64,000 nt of DNA from Limnohabitans sp. JirII-31 (GTDB lineage Bacteria; Pseudomonadota; Gammaproteobacteria; Burkholderiales; Burkholderiaceae_C): contig NZ_NESA01000002.1 of assembly GCF_002778315.1 (NCBI RefSeq), forward strand, positions 242,890 to 306,889. The letters are read 5' to 3'. Under the pieces are notes generated by a model. It saw nothing but the letters and a program-made list of their open reading frames with translations. It ran no database searches and had not been told where the DNA came from. Below, piece by piece: positions 19,231-28,119 of the stretch. Each line of letters opens with the position of its first letter. Positions within the stretch are counted from its first letter, which is position 1. The translations under genes were made by a program, and so were the position numbers.

Positions 19231-20433
19231 TTAGGCGTCTGAACTGATTTCTGTCGCCACCCACGCACCTGATGAGCGGGTGGCTTTGACTTCAATGCTG
19301 ACACCGTTGGCCAGTGTGATTCCTTGCATGCTGGTGCTGTTGTTGTACTGGAATGTGAGTCCATGCAAAACAAACGTCTGTGCGGTGGCGTCCAAAGCGC
19401 TGAGGGTTCCGTGAAACTCAAATGTGCGCGAAGCTTCCTCTGAGTTGCTTGGTGTTTCGACTTTGGTTGCGACCAAAATGCTGTTGTTGAGACTGCCTTT
19501 AATCTCAACCCTGACACCCAGCGCCAGACTACCACCTGCGATGCGAGCGTTGCTGGCATCGACCTGTATGCCATTGACGGTGAAGTTGGCATTGGATTGG
19601 TAAGCAGAAATGAACCCATGGATTTCAACGTCCTGTTCGTTGTCTGCATCCAGCAATGCCAGCGGCGATGTGAGCAAGCGAATGTGGGTGGCCAGCAGCC
19701 CTGGCGTCATCGTGACGCGCACAAACACGCCATCGGACCAACTGCTCGGAACCGATGTGTTGCTGTCCCAGCTGATTTGGCTTGATGGCTGTGCGGTGGT
19801 GCCGAGCTTGAAGGTTCGATTGACGGCACTGAAGTTGTTGACCACACCACTGAGTTTGTATTGCGTGGGCTGTGTGTTGGACACTTCCACATGCGTTGCT
19901 TGAAGGTGGCCCGTGGTTTGATCGACATAACCATGGACTTCCACAAAGTGCGAGGTGCTCAGTCCCGCCAGTTGTGTGGCGACGCCTTCAAATACCGTGC
20001 TGGTCAAGACATCGACTGTCAACCCAAGCATGTTGAAACTGCTGGCACTGACGCTGGAAACGGGACCTTGCCACTCACTGCCACAGCTGATTTTGGTGGC
20101 GGTGGCTGTTGCTGTGCCGTTGCTGGTCGTGGCCGCTGTGACGGCAGAGCCTTGAATTGAAACCACCATGCCTACTTTGAGTGACTGGCCAAAGCTGGTG
20201 CCATCGTCGCGTGAAATGACGGTGGCGTTGTCATCGTTGTAGCGAATACCGTTGACGATGATGGAGCCAAGGCCCGAAATTGTGCCGCTGGTGAAGGAGC
20301 CGGTGCCACCGCTGGACAGTCCAGCCACATCGGATCCACCGCCGCCGCAGCCCGTCAGATGAGCGACCGATCCGATCATGCCCAAGAGCAATGTTCGACG
20401 TGTGAATGTGGGGTTGGTTTGAATTGATTGCAT
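19231..20433 (-). CDS. DUF5666 domain-containing lipoprotein-like protein
   Basis: A 400-residue exported protein: N-terminal RRTLLLGMIGSVAHLTGCGG combines a twin-Arg and a lipobox-like LTGC. Beyond a Gly/Ser linker come several repeated beta-rich units (SGTISGLGSIIVNGIRYNDD, VHGYVDQTTGHLQATHVEV, IHGFISAYQSNANFTVNGIQ, FHGTLSALDATAQTFVLHG), the DUF5666 repeat. The ATG at 20433 has GGAG eight bases upstream; a GTG at 20451 overlapping the DUF6502 stop is the alternative. Function unknown; probably a surface or periplasmic beta-barrel repeat protein. Confidence 0.8.
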   Translation of the reverse strand: MQSIQTNPTFTRRTLLLGMIGSVAHLTGCGGGGSDVAGLSSGGTGSFTSGTISGLGSIIVNGIRYNDDNATVISRDDGTSFGQSLKVGMVVSIQGSAVTAATTSNGTATATATKISCGSEWQGPVSSVSASSFNMLGLTVDVLTSTVFEGVATQLAGLSTSHFVEVHGYVDQTTGHLQATHVEVSNTQPTQYKLSGVVNNFSAVNRTFKLGTTAQPSSQISWDSNTSVPSSWSDGVFVRVTMTPGLLATHIRLLTSPLALLDADNEQDVEIHGFISAYQSNANFTVNGIQVDASNARIAGGSLALGVRVEIKGSLNNSILVATKVETPSNSEEASRTFEFHGTLSALDATAQTFVLHGLTFQYNNSTSMQGITLANGVSIEVKATRSSGAWVATEISSDA

Positions 20434-20447
20434 TTGGAACGCTCCGT

Positions 20448-21293
20448 TCACTTGGAGGAATCTTCAGTGGATGGCATGGGTTTGGAGAGGGAATACAGAC
20501 CAATCCGAATCGTTTGGTCTTGTGGACGTTGGGCTGCTTGGTCGGCATCCATCAAGGCTTGCAGTTGTGGACCCAGCGTGGTCATCAAGCTGCGCCACTG
20601 GGCACTGATCAGTGCCTTGGCTTCGTTCACTGACTCTGACGACAGTTCATCTGCCAACAGCGCTTGTTCGAAATGCTGATGACCATCGCCCAACACATTG
20701 GTCACGGCGGCCTCCAAGTGATCGCCCACATTGGTTCCCAGGAAACCAATCATTTGCGGCCAGTTGTCGTTGGGCACAAAAATATCTTCCAGCAACTCCA
20801 CCATGTCTGTGGCCTTGTGATGGATCACCAAATTGAGCCGCACCATTTCAGCCAGCAAGGAGCGCGCGTGAACATCTTTGGTGACACTGGCGGCCAGCGC
20901 TTCAAAGCTAGGTGTCGGGCCTTGTCTAGGAATGCCCAGTGGCTTTTTAGCCTTGTCCACATATGCGGCTTGTGATGTCCAGTGCGTCAGCAAGTCGGTG
21001 GCGACGGACCGCGTGGCAGGCAGTTGCGGTGTGGGTATCTGCTGAATGCGCCCCACTTCGCGTCGCGTCAAACCAGTCATGGTGCTGATGCGGCTGGTCA
21101 AACGCTCTGGGTTGTCTCCTTCGCATGCTTGCTTGGCAGCTTCCACATAGGCGTGTCGTACCAGCTCTTCAATGGCTTGTATGGGCACACCTTTGGCTAA
21201 ACACAGCGTTGCGAAGGGCTTCAACAAATGCCCTATCGCCGCAAGCAAGGCTTGTTGCTCTGTCTGTAAGGCGTCTGAGGTGGTCTTGTTCAT
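20448..21293 (-). CDS. DUF6502 family protein, putative regulator
   Basis: A 281-residue soluble protein. Residues near 25-85 (LKPFATLCLAKGVPIQAIEE, RISTMTGLTRREVGRIQQ) look like a helical domain with a helix-turn-helix, and the central part LLAEMVRLNLVI with MVELLEDIFVPNDNW is typical of DUF6502. It heads an operon with the DUF5666 and CigR-like genes, an association that recurs in betaproteobacteria to my knowledge. A perfect palindrome lies 28 bases upstream of its start, so autoregulation is plausible. Confidence 0.78.
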   Translation of the reverse strand: MNKTTSDALQTEQQALLAAIGHLLKPFATLCLAKGVPIQAIEELVRHAYVEAAKQACEGDNPERLTSRISTMTGLTRREVGRIQQIPTPQLPATRSVATDLLTHWTSQAAYVDKAKKPLGIPRQGPTPSFEALAASVTKDVHARSLLAEMVRLNLVIHHKATDMVELLEDIFVPNDNWPQMIGFLGTNVGDHLEAAVTNVLGDGHQHFEQALLADELSSESVNEAKALISAQWRSLMTTLGPQLQALMDADQAAQRPQDQTIRIGLYSLSKPMPSTEDSSK

Positions 21294-21321
21294 GGCGTTG
21301 GTTCAGAAATTTGCGCCAGTA

Positions 21322-21344
21322 TAAATGTGTAAAACACACATTTA
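21322..21344. promoter_or_regulatory. Perfect palindrome upstream of the DUF6502 operon
   Basis: TAAATGTGT (21322-21330) and ACACATTTA (21336-21344) are exact complements with a five-base spacer, 28 bases upstream of the DUF6502 ATG. This is the size and location of a dimeric repressor or activator site. The protein that binds is not known. Confidence 0.6.
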
Positions 21345-21487
21345 ATAAAAGTTGACTAAAAAACAGGTGATTGTTTGCTGCCTGGGTCAGGGTGTCGAAC
21401 TGCGACAGGCGCTGTTTGAGGTCTTCCACCGAGCTCGATTGGCTGATTAGTACAATTCGCAGCAGTTTCCCCAAGCCAACACAACAC

Positions 21488-21511
21488 AAAACCCTGTCTC
21501 CAACGGGTTTT
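21488..21511. terminator. Hairpin AAAACCC/GGGTTTT between DUF6502 and ychF
   Basis: AAAACCC (21488-21494) pairs with GGGTTTT (21505-21511) over a ten-base loop, giving a T run on either strand. No gene ends nearby, so its role is unclear; it may insulate the ychF promoter. Apart from this and the palindrome, 21294-21628 holds no recognisable gene. Confidence 0.4.
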
Positions 21512-21628
21512 GTCGGCTCGATACCTACCTGACACTGTTCTCTGTTTCATCGCTGGGTCAGGCACTCACACCATGCCTCTATGGGGGCCGATGGTGCCAC
21601 TGGGGTCTTGATTTCTAAGGATATTTTT

Positions 21629-22720
21629 ATGAGTTTGAAATGCGGCATCGTGGGCTTGCCCAACGTTGGCAAATCCACCCTGTTCAACGCCCTGACCAAA
21701 GCGGGCATTGCGGCTGAGAACTATCCGTTTTGCACCATCGAGCCCAATGTGGGCGTGGTGGAAGTGCCCGACCCACGCTTGCAGCAGTTGGCCCACATCA
21801 TCACGCCTGAGCGCATCGTGCCGGCCATCGTGGAGTTTGTGGACATCGCAGGTTTGGTGGCCGGTGCCAGCACGGGCGAAGGCCTGGGCAACAAGTTCTT
21901 GGCGCACATCCGCGAGACCGATGCCACCATCAATGTGGTGCGTTGCTTTGAAGACGACAACGTGATTCACGTGGCGGGCAAGGTGGATCCGATTTCAGAC
22001 ATCGAGGTCATTCAGACCGAACTGTGTTTGGCCGATTTGTCTGCGGTGGAAAAAGCCCTGCACCGCGTGACCAAAACCGCCCGCTCGGGCGACAAAGAGT
22101 CGATCAAGCTGGTGGCGATTTTGGAGAAGTGCCAAGCCGCACTCAACGAGACCAAGCCTGTGCGCACCATTGACTTCAGCAAAGAAGAATTGCCCTTGCT
22201 GAAACAGTTTTTCTTGATCACTGCCAAGCCCGCCATGTTTGTGGCCAACGTGTCAGAAGATGGCTTTGAGAACAACCCTTTGCTCGACCGTTTGAAAGAC
22301 TACGCCGCTGCACAAAACGCCCCAGTGGTGGCGATTTGCGCCAAGCTCGAAGCCGAGATGAGCGAGATGAGTGACGAAGACCGTCAGATGTTTTTGGAAG
22401 AACTGGGCCAAGACGAGCCCGGCTTGAACCGCTTGATTCGATCGGCCTACACCTTGTTGGGCTTGCAAACCTACTTCACGGCGGGTGTGAAAGAAGTGCG
22501 TGCTTGGACCATCCATGTGGGCGACACCGGCCCGCAAGCGGCGGGCGTGATTCACACCGACTTTGAGAAGGGCTATATCCGTGCCCAAACCATCGCGTTT
22601 GATGACTTCATTGCCTTCAAAGGCGAGCAAGGCGCCAAAGACGCGGGCAAGATGCGCGCCGAAGGCAAGGAATACGTGGTCAAAGATGGCGACGTGATGA
22701 ACTTCTTGTTCAGTTCTTAA
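21629..22720 (+). CDS. ychF: Redox-regulated ATPase YchF
   Basis: A 363-residue Obg-family P-loop protein that binds ATP rather than GTP and associates with ribosomes. G1 is [15 protein letters not shown], the switch region carries [20 protein letters not shown], and the C-terminal TGS domain reads [20 protein letters not shown] with ending [12 protein letters not shown]. The start at 21629 has AAGGA upstream; the extension to 21581 does not match the family N-terminus. Confidence 0.97.
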   Translation: MSLKCGIVGLPNVGKSTLFNALTKAGIAAENYPFCTIEPNVGVVEVPDPRLQQLAHIITPERIVPAIVEFVDIAGLVAGASTGEGLGNKFLAHIRETDATINVVRCFEDDNVIHVAGKVDPISDIEVIQTELCLADLSAVEKALHRVTKTARSGDKESIKLVAILEKCQAALNETKPVRTIDFSKEELPLLKQFFLITAKPAMFVANVSEDGFENNPLLDRLKDYAAAQNAPVVAICAKLEAEMSEMSDEDRQMFLEELGQDEPGLNRLIRSAYTLLGLQTYFTAGVKEVRAWTIHVGDTGPQAAGVIHTDFEKGYIRAQTIAFDDFIAFKGEQGAKDAGKMRAEGKEYVVKDGDVMNFLFSS

Positions 22721-22771
22721 GCCGTCGCTGGATGGTGGCCCGCTAATCTTGAAAGACTTGGCTGAAAAAAA

Positions 22772-23119
22772 TCAACCAAAGAAGCAACCGTACTGATCCG
22801 CTTCAATGATGGCTAGACACTTTTCGAGGTTCGGTGCTGAAGGGGCTGGCTGGTATGACTCCCATTTACGAGTCTGTCTGAACCAAAAAATTTTCCAAGA
22901 GTTACTTGACTTAAAGAACCGGAACTTTGCCACATGCGAGCGGGTTTTTTCTCCAGGTTGTCCCCTCCAACTGGGTCGGACCTCATAGATTGATACAGCC
23001 TGTCCGTCGACTTCGTAGTCGTAGTCGATTTCTCTTTTGAGGTGCGGGGGAACTTTACTTAGGCACCATTGGCCTACGACAGCGTCAATCTGACCCAGAG
23101 CATTTATATCGAGTGCCAT
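22772..23119 (-). CDS. DUF3024 family protein
   Basis: A 115-residue protein with the DUF3024 pattern: IYEVRPSWRGQPGEKTRS, SWKIFWFRQTRKWESY, then a C-terminal CLAIIEADQYGCFFG. The aromatic-rich strands and FFG ending are diagnostic. Function unknown. Its base composition is lower in GC than ychF and it begins the accessory stretch up to 27.6 kb. It diverges from the truncated HTH gene. Confidence 0.8.
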   Translation of the reverse strand: MALDINALGQIDAVVGQWCLSKVPPHLKREIDYDYEVDGQAVSIYEVRPSWRGQPGEKTRSHVAKFRFFKSSNSWKIFWFRQTRKWESYQPAPSAPNLEKCLAIIEADQYGCFFG

Positions 23120-23209
23120 AGTTATCGTTGCTGAAAAAGCTAAATGAATCGAATCGCAAGTTTATGCCGTCAGCCTACTGGTCATCACCGTAGGCATCCA
23201 ACTTTTGGA

Positions 23210-23461
23210 ATGCAGTTCAAAACACTACGCACCCATGTGGTGGAAGACAAGCCAGCGCCTGAGGCAACAGAGGATGAGTTGCAGGTATTGCGCGAATGTC
23301 TACGTTTTTCACGCGCTGTGTTTGCACGTTACTTGCGCATCAAGCCGCGCATGCTGGAGAACTGGGAGCAGCGGCGGGTTAAACCTAATACGCATACGGC
23401 TTTGCTCATTCGGCATGTCGAGAAATATCCAGATACGGTTGAGCGCTTGGCGGCGGTTTAG
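23210..23461 (+). CDS. HTH antitoxin-like regulator, probably truncated at its N-terminus
   Basis: An 83-residue protein containing KTLRTHVVEDKPAPEATEDE and a helix-turn-helix SRAVFARYLRIKPRMLENWE, ending VKPNTHTALLIRHVEKYPDT. This matches HigA/NadS-like antitoxin regulators, which normally have about 20 more residues before KTLRTH and a GR after NWEQ (here RR). No toxin gene lies upstream; the space to the DUF3024 gene is only 90 bases. It is likely an orphaned or decaying antitoxin. The IS3-family element begins nine bases after its stop. Confidence 0.65.
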   Translation: MQFKTLRTHVVEDKPAPEATEDELQVLRECLRFSRAVFARYLRIKPRMLENWEQRRVKPNTHTALLIRHVEKYPDTVERLAAV

Positions 23462-23533
23462 CAACCTATTGAGTTAGCCCCCTGAAAAACAGTCCCGTTG
23501 GTATTCCTTAAACTAACAACTAGGAATACGACT

Positions 23534-23935
23534 ATGGATATGACTATGTCTTCAGCAAGGCCCAATCGGGTTGAGGTGGTCACAAGCGTTCAACGGCGAA
23601 GACGTTGGACACCAGAGCAAAAGCTTGCAATCGTCAAACAAACCAATGAGCCAGGCAGTTCTGTGTCACTGGTAGCTAGAGAACATGGACTGACTGCTGC
23701 ACAGCTGTTTCAATGGCGCAAGGCCTACTTTGAAGGTTCACTAGTAGCCGTTGGTGCAAACGAAACCGTGGTACCGGCCTCTGAACTTCAAGAAGCCATG
23801 AAACGCATTAAACAACTTGAAGGTGCCTTGGGCCGCAAGACTTTGGAGAACGAGATTCTCAAGGAGGCTGTGGACTTCGCCAAAGCAAAAAAGTGGATTG
23901 CGCGATCGCCAGTATTGTCCGGGGACGAGCAGTGA
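23534..23935 (+). CDS. IS3-family transposase OrfA
   Basis: A 133-residue protein with an N-terminal helix-turn-helix ([40 protein letters not shown]) that binds the terminal repeats, and a C-terminal leucine-zipper-like coil ([20 protein letters not shown]) for oligomerisation. The ATG at 23534 has AGGA upstream. An in-frame TTG at 23498 lies inside the terminal repeat and is not preferred. Ribosomes can shift to orfB at the A6G tract. Confidence 0.92.
   Translation: MDMTMSSARPNRVEVVTSVQRRRRWTPEQKLAIVKQTNEPGSSVSLVAREHGLTAAQLFQWRKAYFEGSLVAVGANETVVPASELQEAMKRIKQLEGALGRKTLENEILKEAVDFAKAKKWIARSPVLSGDEQ
23887..23893 (+). other. Programmed -1 frameshift site A AAA AAG
   Basis: The heptamer AAAAAAG sits in orfA frame as A-AAA-AAG. 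A -1 slip here places the ribosome at GTG (23893) in the orfB frame, producing the OrfAB transposase, as known for IS3-family elements such as IS2. Confidence 0.85.
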
Positions 23936-24762
23936 GAGCTGCGTGTCAAGCCCTTGGCGTATCGCGCAGTCATGTGTTGGCAAAGAAAGATCGTGCACCT
24001 GATTGGGCAGACCACAGAAGGTCACCGCCAAAATCAGATGACGCCCAAGTTAAGCAAGCCATTGCTGATGTTGTGCAAAAGCGCGCCACGTATGGTTACC
24101 GAAGGGTTTGGGCGAGGCTCAGACTCGATGGTCATATTGGCATCAACCACAAGCGGGTGTATCGCGTGATGCGAGATGCTGGCTGGTTGTTGTTTAGACA
24201 GGGTCAAAAGCCGTTGGACACCAGGAAGCATGAAGGCAAAGTGGCCGTCAAGGAAAGCAACACACGTTGGTGTTCAGACGGTTTGGAACTATCTTGTGAC
24301 AACGGTGAGCGCGTCAGAGTGGCGTTTGCGCTGGACTGCTGCGATCGCGAAGTCATGAGTTGGGTGGCCACAACCAAGGGCATTGATGCGGGATTGGTTG
24401 GTGACTTGATGATGCAAGCAGTGGAGCGTCGATTTGGCACAAGCGAGACGCCGATCAAGCCAATCGAATGGCTGACAGACAACGGCAGTTGTTACACGGC
24501 GGTTGAGACAAAGAGTTTTGCAAAGCTGCTGGGGCTAAAGCCGATCACGACACCTGTGACAAGTCCGCAAAGTAACGGCATGGCAGAGAGTTTTGTGAAG
24601 ACGCTGAAAAGGGACTATGCCAAGTTGGCAAACAGACCTGACTCAAAGGCGGTAATGGCCCAATTGCAAGGTTGGTTCGATGACTACAATTCTTATCACC
24701 CGCACAGTGCGTTGGGCTATTTGCCACCGACCGTGTTCAGGGAAAAACGATCGGTAACTTGA
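23893..24762 (+). CDS. IS3-family transposase OrfB (DDE integrase domain)
   Basis: The catalytic half, 289 residues in the -1 frame, made as an OrfAB fusion. An HTH_21-type segment ([34 protein letters not shown]) precedes the rve core with the DDE residues in [21 protein letters not shown] and [16 protein letters not shown], and a C-terminal [18 protein letters not shown]. It appears intact, so this copy may be active. Confidence 0.93.
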   Translation: MDCAIASIVRGRAVRAACQALGVSRSHVLAKKDRAPDWADHRRSPPKSDDAQVKQAIADVVQKRATYGYRRVWARLRLDGHIGINHKRVYRVMRDAGWLLFRQGQKPLDTRKHEGKVAVKESNTRWCSDGLELSCDNGERVRVAFALDCCDREVMSWVATTKGIDAGLVGDLMMQAVERRFGTSETPIKPIEWLTDNGSCYTAVETKSFAKLLGLKPITTPVTSPQSNGMAESFVKTLKRDYAKLANRPDSKAVMAQLQGWFDDYNSYHPHSALGYLPPTVFREKRSVT

Positions 24763-24816
24763 ATATACCGACGGTACTGGATTACAGGGTCAAGACCACT
24801 TATTGAATGACAGGTA

Positions 24817-26817
24817 TTAAATTTCTTTGATGCCAAGATCTGCCAGATACGAATAAATAGGATCGTAATAAGAAGGATTACGGGTTGAATCGTCTAGATC
24901 CCCATGAGGGACGACGATCACCATTCCCTGTCGTGCACGCGTAAGCAATACGCGGTAGGCATTCTTTAAATACATCTGTCTGTGTGCGAGGTGAATCTTT
25001 TGCCATTTGCTTCCGACGAATGAGCGGTACTCCCAGTCCTCTTCACCATAGCGCAAGTCAGCATCCCAAACAACACAAGCCCAGTCAAGTTCTAGTCCTT
25101 GAACGTGAAATTCGGTAGCAACATCTTCAAGGTAGTAGGACGAGCGGATATCGTCTTTGTCGTCCAAGAACCAATGAATGGGGTCCATCGGAGACCTGAC
25201 ATCAATGGCATGTGGTTTCAAACGTTGCGCTTGTGAAGACACCACCATGCCAAACCGCTCTGTACCACGCGCTTTCTCTCGTAGCCAACGTTTAGCTTTG
25301 TTCAAGTCTCGTGTGATAACGATAGGGTAACGCGCTTGCACTTGTTGGAAAACAGCGCGTGCATTTTCATTCTGACGATCTAGGAGATGCTTCACAAAGG
25401 TTGAAACATGCTCAGCGCGAAATGAGCGCATGGAAACAGCAAGGTGCAGATCTTCATTGAAGTGGATGTTCTGCCTGTCTTTCAATATCTCAAGTGTGTC
25501 CTCGGCGCCATATTCAGAGTCTTGCAGATGTGGAGAAATATGAACTTCCCAGTCGGGATAATGATCATTGATCGCGCGCAGCCATTCACCAATGCCGGCC
25601 TCCCCCGTGTTGATTTCTTGACCGCCGCCCACAAGGCACACCACGACTGACCAGTCTGGGTGACGATCTAAGCATGAAATCAAAAAATCAGGCTCAGAAC
25701 GGTTGAAGTCCGGTCGTCCCTTTTTCCTAGCCATGAATTGTGTGGTTTGTTCCAAGGTCCATGCGCGTTGTGCTTCGTCAAAAATAACCACATGGTCTAC
25801 TGGCGGTTGTTCATCGGAGAGATAGGCATCGCGAAAATGATGCACGTTTTGGATAAATGCATCTACTGCTTTGCGCGCTTCACCTTTGCGAAGCTTTTGA
25901 CCAATCACTTTCTTGCGAGCCACCTCGTCCCGGGTCAAAGCTTCTCTCAAAATAGAAACCAGAGGCCCATTGCCGGACAGGTAAACACTGTGCAAATCAC
26001 TTCCAGCGTCCATATGCTTGGTAGCGACATCTAACCCAACCAATGTTTTTCCCGCGCCGGGAACGCCTGTTACAAAACAAATAGCTTTTTTACGATTGGC
26101 TTGAGCTTCAGTAATGAGATGACCAATTGCCACGGACGTTTTGGCCAAATTCTTTTCCCCAGCTTCGCTGCGCGACAGCTCGGCCACCGAATGGTTGCCG
26201 TAGAGCGCTGAAGCGGCTTCGATGATCGTGGGCGTAGGGCGGTAGCGTCCACTCTCCCATACCGATGCGTCAATTCCAACTCCTGTGCTAAGTTGTAAAA
26301 CTGTGTTGATCGTGTCTTTTAAAAACTCAGGCGATGTGTTGATTGGCTCAAGAACGCCATCGTTGTGGTGGCTTACAGACACAACGCCATTCACGTTCCT
26401 GGTATTTGTCGCAACCAACAGCGGCGCGATCATGCAGTGGTGACTCGTTTCATGAAAGTTCTTCAGATCGAGTGCATAGTCCCACACTTGATCAATTGCA
26501 GAACGATTGAAAATACTTTCTCCGACTTTGAACTCGATCACAAAAATGACGTGATCGATCAAAGCTAAAACGTCAATGCGTTTGCCAAGTCGGGGAACAG
26601 AAAACTCAAAGAACACCCAACCTCTGCCAGTAAATGACAAAAGCTCGTGTTGAAGAATGGTGATTTGCGAGCGCCACGCATCTCGTTGCGTTGTTTCGAT
26701 GGAGAAGCCACTATTTTCAGTAATGCGACCAAGCACTAAGTTGTGTTCCGAATGAACGAAGTCAGCAATGCTTGCCCCATAAAAGGCACGCGATAGTTTG
26801 GCTGGTGACGTGGTCAA
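24817..26817 (-). CDS. PD-(D/E)XK nuclease-like plus DUF2075 helicase fusion protein
   Basis: A 666-residue protein from the TTG at 26817 (AGG eight bases upstream); a longer frame to 26949 would run into vapC. Residues about 66-100 read VFFEF, KRIDVLALIDHVIFVIEFKVG, a D-(X)n-E-x-K pattern like PD-(D/E)XK nucleases. The DUF2075 (Schlafen-group-3-like) helicase part has Walker A GVPGAGKT (about 251-258), Walker B HVVIFDEAQRAW, the motif EFHVQGLELDWACVVWD and the C-terminal YRVLLTRARQGMVIVVP. Such proteins occur in defence islands; function is inferred. The IS ends 18 bases after its stop, and VapBC lies upstream on the same strand. Confidence 0.85.
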   Translation of the reverse strand: MTTSPAKLSRAFYGASIADFVHSEHNLVLGRITENSGFSIETTQRDAWRSQITILQHELLSFTGRGWVFFEFSVPRLGKRIDVLALIDHVIFVIEFKVGESIFNRSAIDQVWDYALDLKNFHETSHHCMIAPLLVATNTRNVNGVVSVSHHNDGVLEPINTSPEFLKDTINTVLQLSTGVGIDASVWESGRYRPTPTIIEAASALYGNHSVAELSRSEAGEKNLAKTSVAIGHLITEAQANRKKAICFVTGVPGAGKTLVGLDVATKHMDAGSDLHSVYLSGNGPLVSILREALTRDEVARKKVIGQKLRKGEARKAVDAFIQNVHHFRDAYLSDEQPPVDHVVIFDEAQRAWTLEQTTQFMARKKGRPDFNRSEPDFLISCLDRHPDWSVVVCLVGGGQEINTGEAGIGEWLRAINDHYPDWEVHISPHLQDSEYGAEDTLEILKDRQNIHFNEDLHLAVSMRSFRAEHVSTFVKHLLDRQNENARAVFQQVQARYPIVITRDLNKAKRWLREKARGTERFGMVVSSQAQRLKPHAIDVRSPMDPIHWFLDDKDDIRSSYYLEDVATEFHVQGLELDWACVVWDADLRYGEEDWEYRSFVGSKWQKIHLAHRQMYLKNAYRVLLTRARQGMVIVVPHGDLDDSTRNPSYYDPIYSYLADLGIKEI

Positions 26818-26869
26818 GAAGATTACCTGATGGGTGCAAATGATCGTAAATGGGCGAATAAGGGAAAGG

Positions 26870-27277
26870 TTAGTTGTGACTTGTCCAGTCTTCCACCAAT
26901 AGATCAGTGGCTTGAGCAAAAGCGCTGTCATTGCTAACCAATATTGCATTCAGATGCAACGCATGCGCCGCAATCTGCATATCCAGTGCAGCCAGGGGCG
27001 TGCCTTGGCTTTGCAGATGCGCGCGCAGTGTGCCGTAGGTTTGTGCCACGGCTTCGTCCCATGGCATTACTTCCACTCGACGCAAAAACTCGTCCACGGC
27101 CGCCTTCAGTGCCACAGCTTCAGGACGTTTTGCCAGACCAAACGCCAGCTCACCTGCCGTGATCGCTGATATGCACACCTGATGCATCGGAACAGCCAAC
27201 AAGCGTTGCGTGACTTGCGGGTGGCGTTTGATGAGGTGACTGACCGTGTTGGTGTCTAACAAATAAAGCGCTGTCAT
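26870..27277 (-). CDS. vapC: VapC-type PIN-domain toxin
   Basis: A 135-residue PIN-domain ribonuclease. It begins MTALYLLDTNTVSHLIKRHP with the first acidic residue in LDTN, has AITAGELAFGLAK carrying the second, LAALDMQIAAHAL the third and VSNDSAF the fourth; all four Mg2+-binding acids are present. The ATG at 27277 is eight bases after the VapB stop; an upstream TTG at 27289 overlapping that stop is possible. Targets in the family are tRNA or rRNA. Confidence 0.93.
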   Translation of the reverse strand: MTALYLLDTNTVSHLIKRHPQVTQRLLAVPMHQVCISAITAGELAFGLAKRPEAVALKAAVDEFLRRVEVMPWDEAVAQTYGTLRAHLQSQGTPLAALDMQIAAHALHLNAILVSNDSAFAQATDLLVEDWTSHN

Positions 27278-27285
27278 ACGTTGGC

Positions 27286-27570
27286 TCAATGCCCTAAGTT
27301 TTCTGGCACAGATGCAAATGGATCGCGCTCTGGTTTGTCGCTGTGGCCTTGTGTCAGCCGCTCAGCGGTGCTCAGGAAATCCTTTGGCACTTGGACGTTC
27401 TCTGTTGCTGCCAAAAAGCCGCTCCAATCCTTGGGTCGGCGCGAGAGGATGACATCCCCAGTCACTGGGTCTTTGCGAATGAAGACTTCGGGGGTGTCAA
27501 ACCTGTAGGCGGCTGGCAGCCTTACCGCTTGACTGCGGCCATTGACGAAAAGTTTGGCGGTTTGGGACAT
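27286..27570 (-). CDS. vapB: VapB-type AbrB/SpoVT-fold antitoxin
   Basis: A 94-residue antitoxin with the swapped-hairpin AbrB motif AKLFVNGRSQAVRLPAAYRF and EVFIRKDPVTGDVILSRRP, followed by a flexible acidic tail that neutralises VapC. It is the first gene of the pair and its stop is eight bases before the vapC ATG. A GGAGGTCC run lies upstream of its ATG. Confidence 0.93.
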   Translation of the reverse strand: MSQTAKLFVNGRSQAVRLPAAYRFDTPEVFIRKDPVTGDVILSRRPKDWSGFLAATENVQVPKDFLSTAERLTQGHSDKPERDPFASVPENLGH

Positions 27571-27624
27571 GGTGGACCTCCATTGGAAATGGTAGATACC
27601 AAAGTATATGCTGGAAGCGTGTTT

Positions 27625-28119
27625 TTAGCCTACCGCCCAATGCTGTGGAAACACCCACAGCAGGCCAGCGGTCATCACCAGATAGCGAAAAAATTTGCCG
27701 ACGGCCATGTAGCCCACGCACGGCCAAAACGGCAGTCGCAACCAGCCTGCTACCGCACACAGCGGGTCGCCCACACCGGGCACCCAACTCAGCAAGCAGG
27801 CTTTAGGACCCAGCTTTTGTAGCCAACGCAAGGCGCGTGCATCGTGACTGGATGCGCCGTCGTGCTTGAGCTTGTCGCGCACCTGGTGTGCGCCGTGCCC
27901 CATCCACCAACTGATGCAGCCGCCCACAGTGTTGCCTGCGGTGGCCACCAACACAGCCGGCCAAAACAAATCTGGATTGAGTTTGACCAGCCCAAACACC
28001 ACGGGCTCTGAACCCATGGGCAACAAAGTGGCCGAGATCAAGCAGACCACAAACACCGTGCTCAAGCCGAATTCGGGCAAGGCCAAGGCGGCCAGCAAAG
28101 AGTGCATCCAAACTTCCAT
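27625..28119 (-). CDS. YqaA family membrane protein
   Basis: A 164-residue membrane protein with about four hydrophobic segments (STVFVVCLISATLLPMGSEP, FWPAVLVATAGNTVGGCISW, WVPGVGDPLCAVAGWLRLPF, YLVMTAGLLWVF). The GNTVGG and PGVGDPL motifs place it in the YqaA branch of the DedA-like family, whose function is not settled. The ATG at 28119 gives the usual length; the longer frame to 28287 would overlap the divergent dusB leader. Confidence 0.87.
   Translation of the reverse strand: MEVWMHSLLAALALPEFGLSTVFVVCLISATLLPMGSEPVVFGLVKLNPDLFWPAVLVATAGNTVGGCISWWMGHGAHQVRDKLKHDGASSHDARALRWLQKLGPKACLLSWVPGVGDPLCAVAGWLRLPFWPCVGYMAVGKFFRYLVMTAGLLWVFPQHWAVG

Larger units (their letters stand above)
23470..24798 (+). 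mobile_element. IS3-family insertion sequence, IS2 group, complete copy
   Basis: About 1.33 kb. The right end is fixed at 24798 by comparison with the second copy (63874 onward). The left terminal region around 23470-23505 (CCCCCTGAAAAACAGTCCCG, then TTGGTAT) and the complement of the right end (ACCCTGTAATCCAGTACCG, then TCGGTAT) align as imperfect inverted repeats. It carries orfA, orfB and an A6G slippery site. No exact target duplication is visible (CCTAT left, CTTAT right), so the exact left boundary is uncertain by a few bases. It sits between an HTH remnant and the DUF2075 helicase gene. Confidence 0.9.

Noticed and set aside
21356..21489. Coding-like minus-strand stretch (VLISQSSSVEDLKQRLSQFD) between DUF6502 and ychF
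   Set aside because: Codon use looks natural but the frame has no start, stops shortly before DUF6502, and no family is recognised; at most a gene remnant.
23465..24803. Target-site duplication flanking the complete IS copy
   Set aside because: Flanks read CCTAT and CTTAT, close but not identical, and the exact left boundary is uncertain, so a duplication is not claimed.
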